Shown in pieces: positions 64,000-64,000 of a stretch of DNA of 64,000 nt. Location of the stretch: the NCBI RefSeq assembly GCF_000003815.2, contig NC_049984.1:23901805-23965804 (forward strand), given 5' to 3'. Position 1 is the first letter of the stretch, and the number at the start of each line of letters is the position of its first letter. The notes beneath the pieces were generated by a model. The model saw only the letters and a program-made list of their open reading frames with translations. It was not told where the DNA came from and ran no database searches. Both the position numbers and the translations under genes were made by a program. This stretch comes from Branchiostoma floridae. Taxonomy: Eukaryota > Chordata > Leptocardii > Amphioxiformes > Branchiostomatidae.

Positions 64000-64000
64000 A

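Overview
The window looks like animal genomic DNA, most likely a cephalochordate (amphioxus, Branchiostoma) or a close relative. The reasons are small-exon GT-AG genes, an IMPA1-type inositol monophosphatase of deuterostome character, and very dense, largely non-coding fold-back transposons and LINE remnants. The species call is an inference from style and content; no database was searched.

Region by region. (1) 0-10 kb: a five-exon gene on the + strand (coding 3974-9173) encodes a secreted 211-residue protein that reads as a class I four-helix cytokine of the IL-6/CNTF/CLCF1 type, with intron phases 1-0-0-0. Its introns and 3'UTR carry several MITEs and fold-back repeats. (2) 10-19 kb: an internally deleted mariner, several MITEs, an apparently intact APE-type LINE with a 1245-residue open frame (14083-17820), and a Penelope-like remnant. 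(3) 19.9-37.5 kb: a tandem segmental duplication. Each copy carries one EamA/DMT-type transporter gene (SLC35G-like) plus a 3' LINE fragment. Copy 1 holds a 5.5-kb block missing from copy 2, and each copy has its own private transposon insertion with clean target-site duplications. (4) 38-48 kb: repeat territory, with a G-rich minisatellite, a 70-bp tandem array, a ~1.75-kb palindromic element carrying a THAP-like fragment, and a 5'-truncated LINE on the minus strand. (5) 48.6-58.4 kb: a complete eight-exon IMPA1 gene whose introns are packed with MITEs. Intron 7 is almost wholly a minisatellite grown from the exon 7/splice-donor junction. A 100-N assembly gap lies in intron 2. (6) 58.4-64 kb: LINE and Penelope remnants, an orphan inverted copy of IMPA1 exon 8, and a third, inverted transporter copy running off the right edge.

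The genes do not form a pathway or operon; each stands alone. The common theme is transposons reshaping genes. A hAT-type MITE supplies the C-terminal tail of all three transporter copies, a minisatellite has copied a splice donor about fifty times, and a fold-back repeat sits in the cytokine 3'UTR. The most notable content is the cytokine: a full gene model with family-typical architecture in what appears to be an invertebrate chordate.
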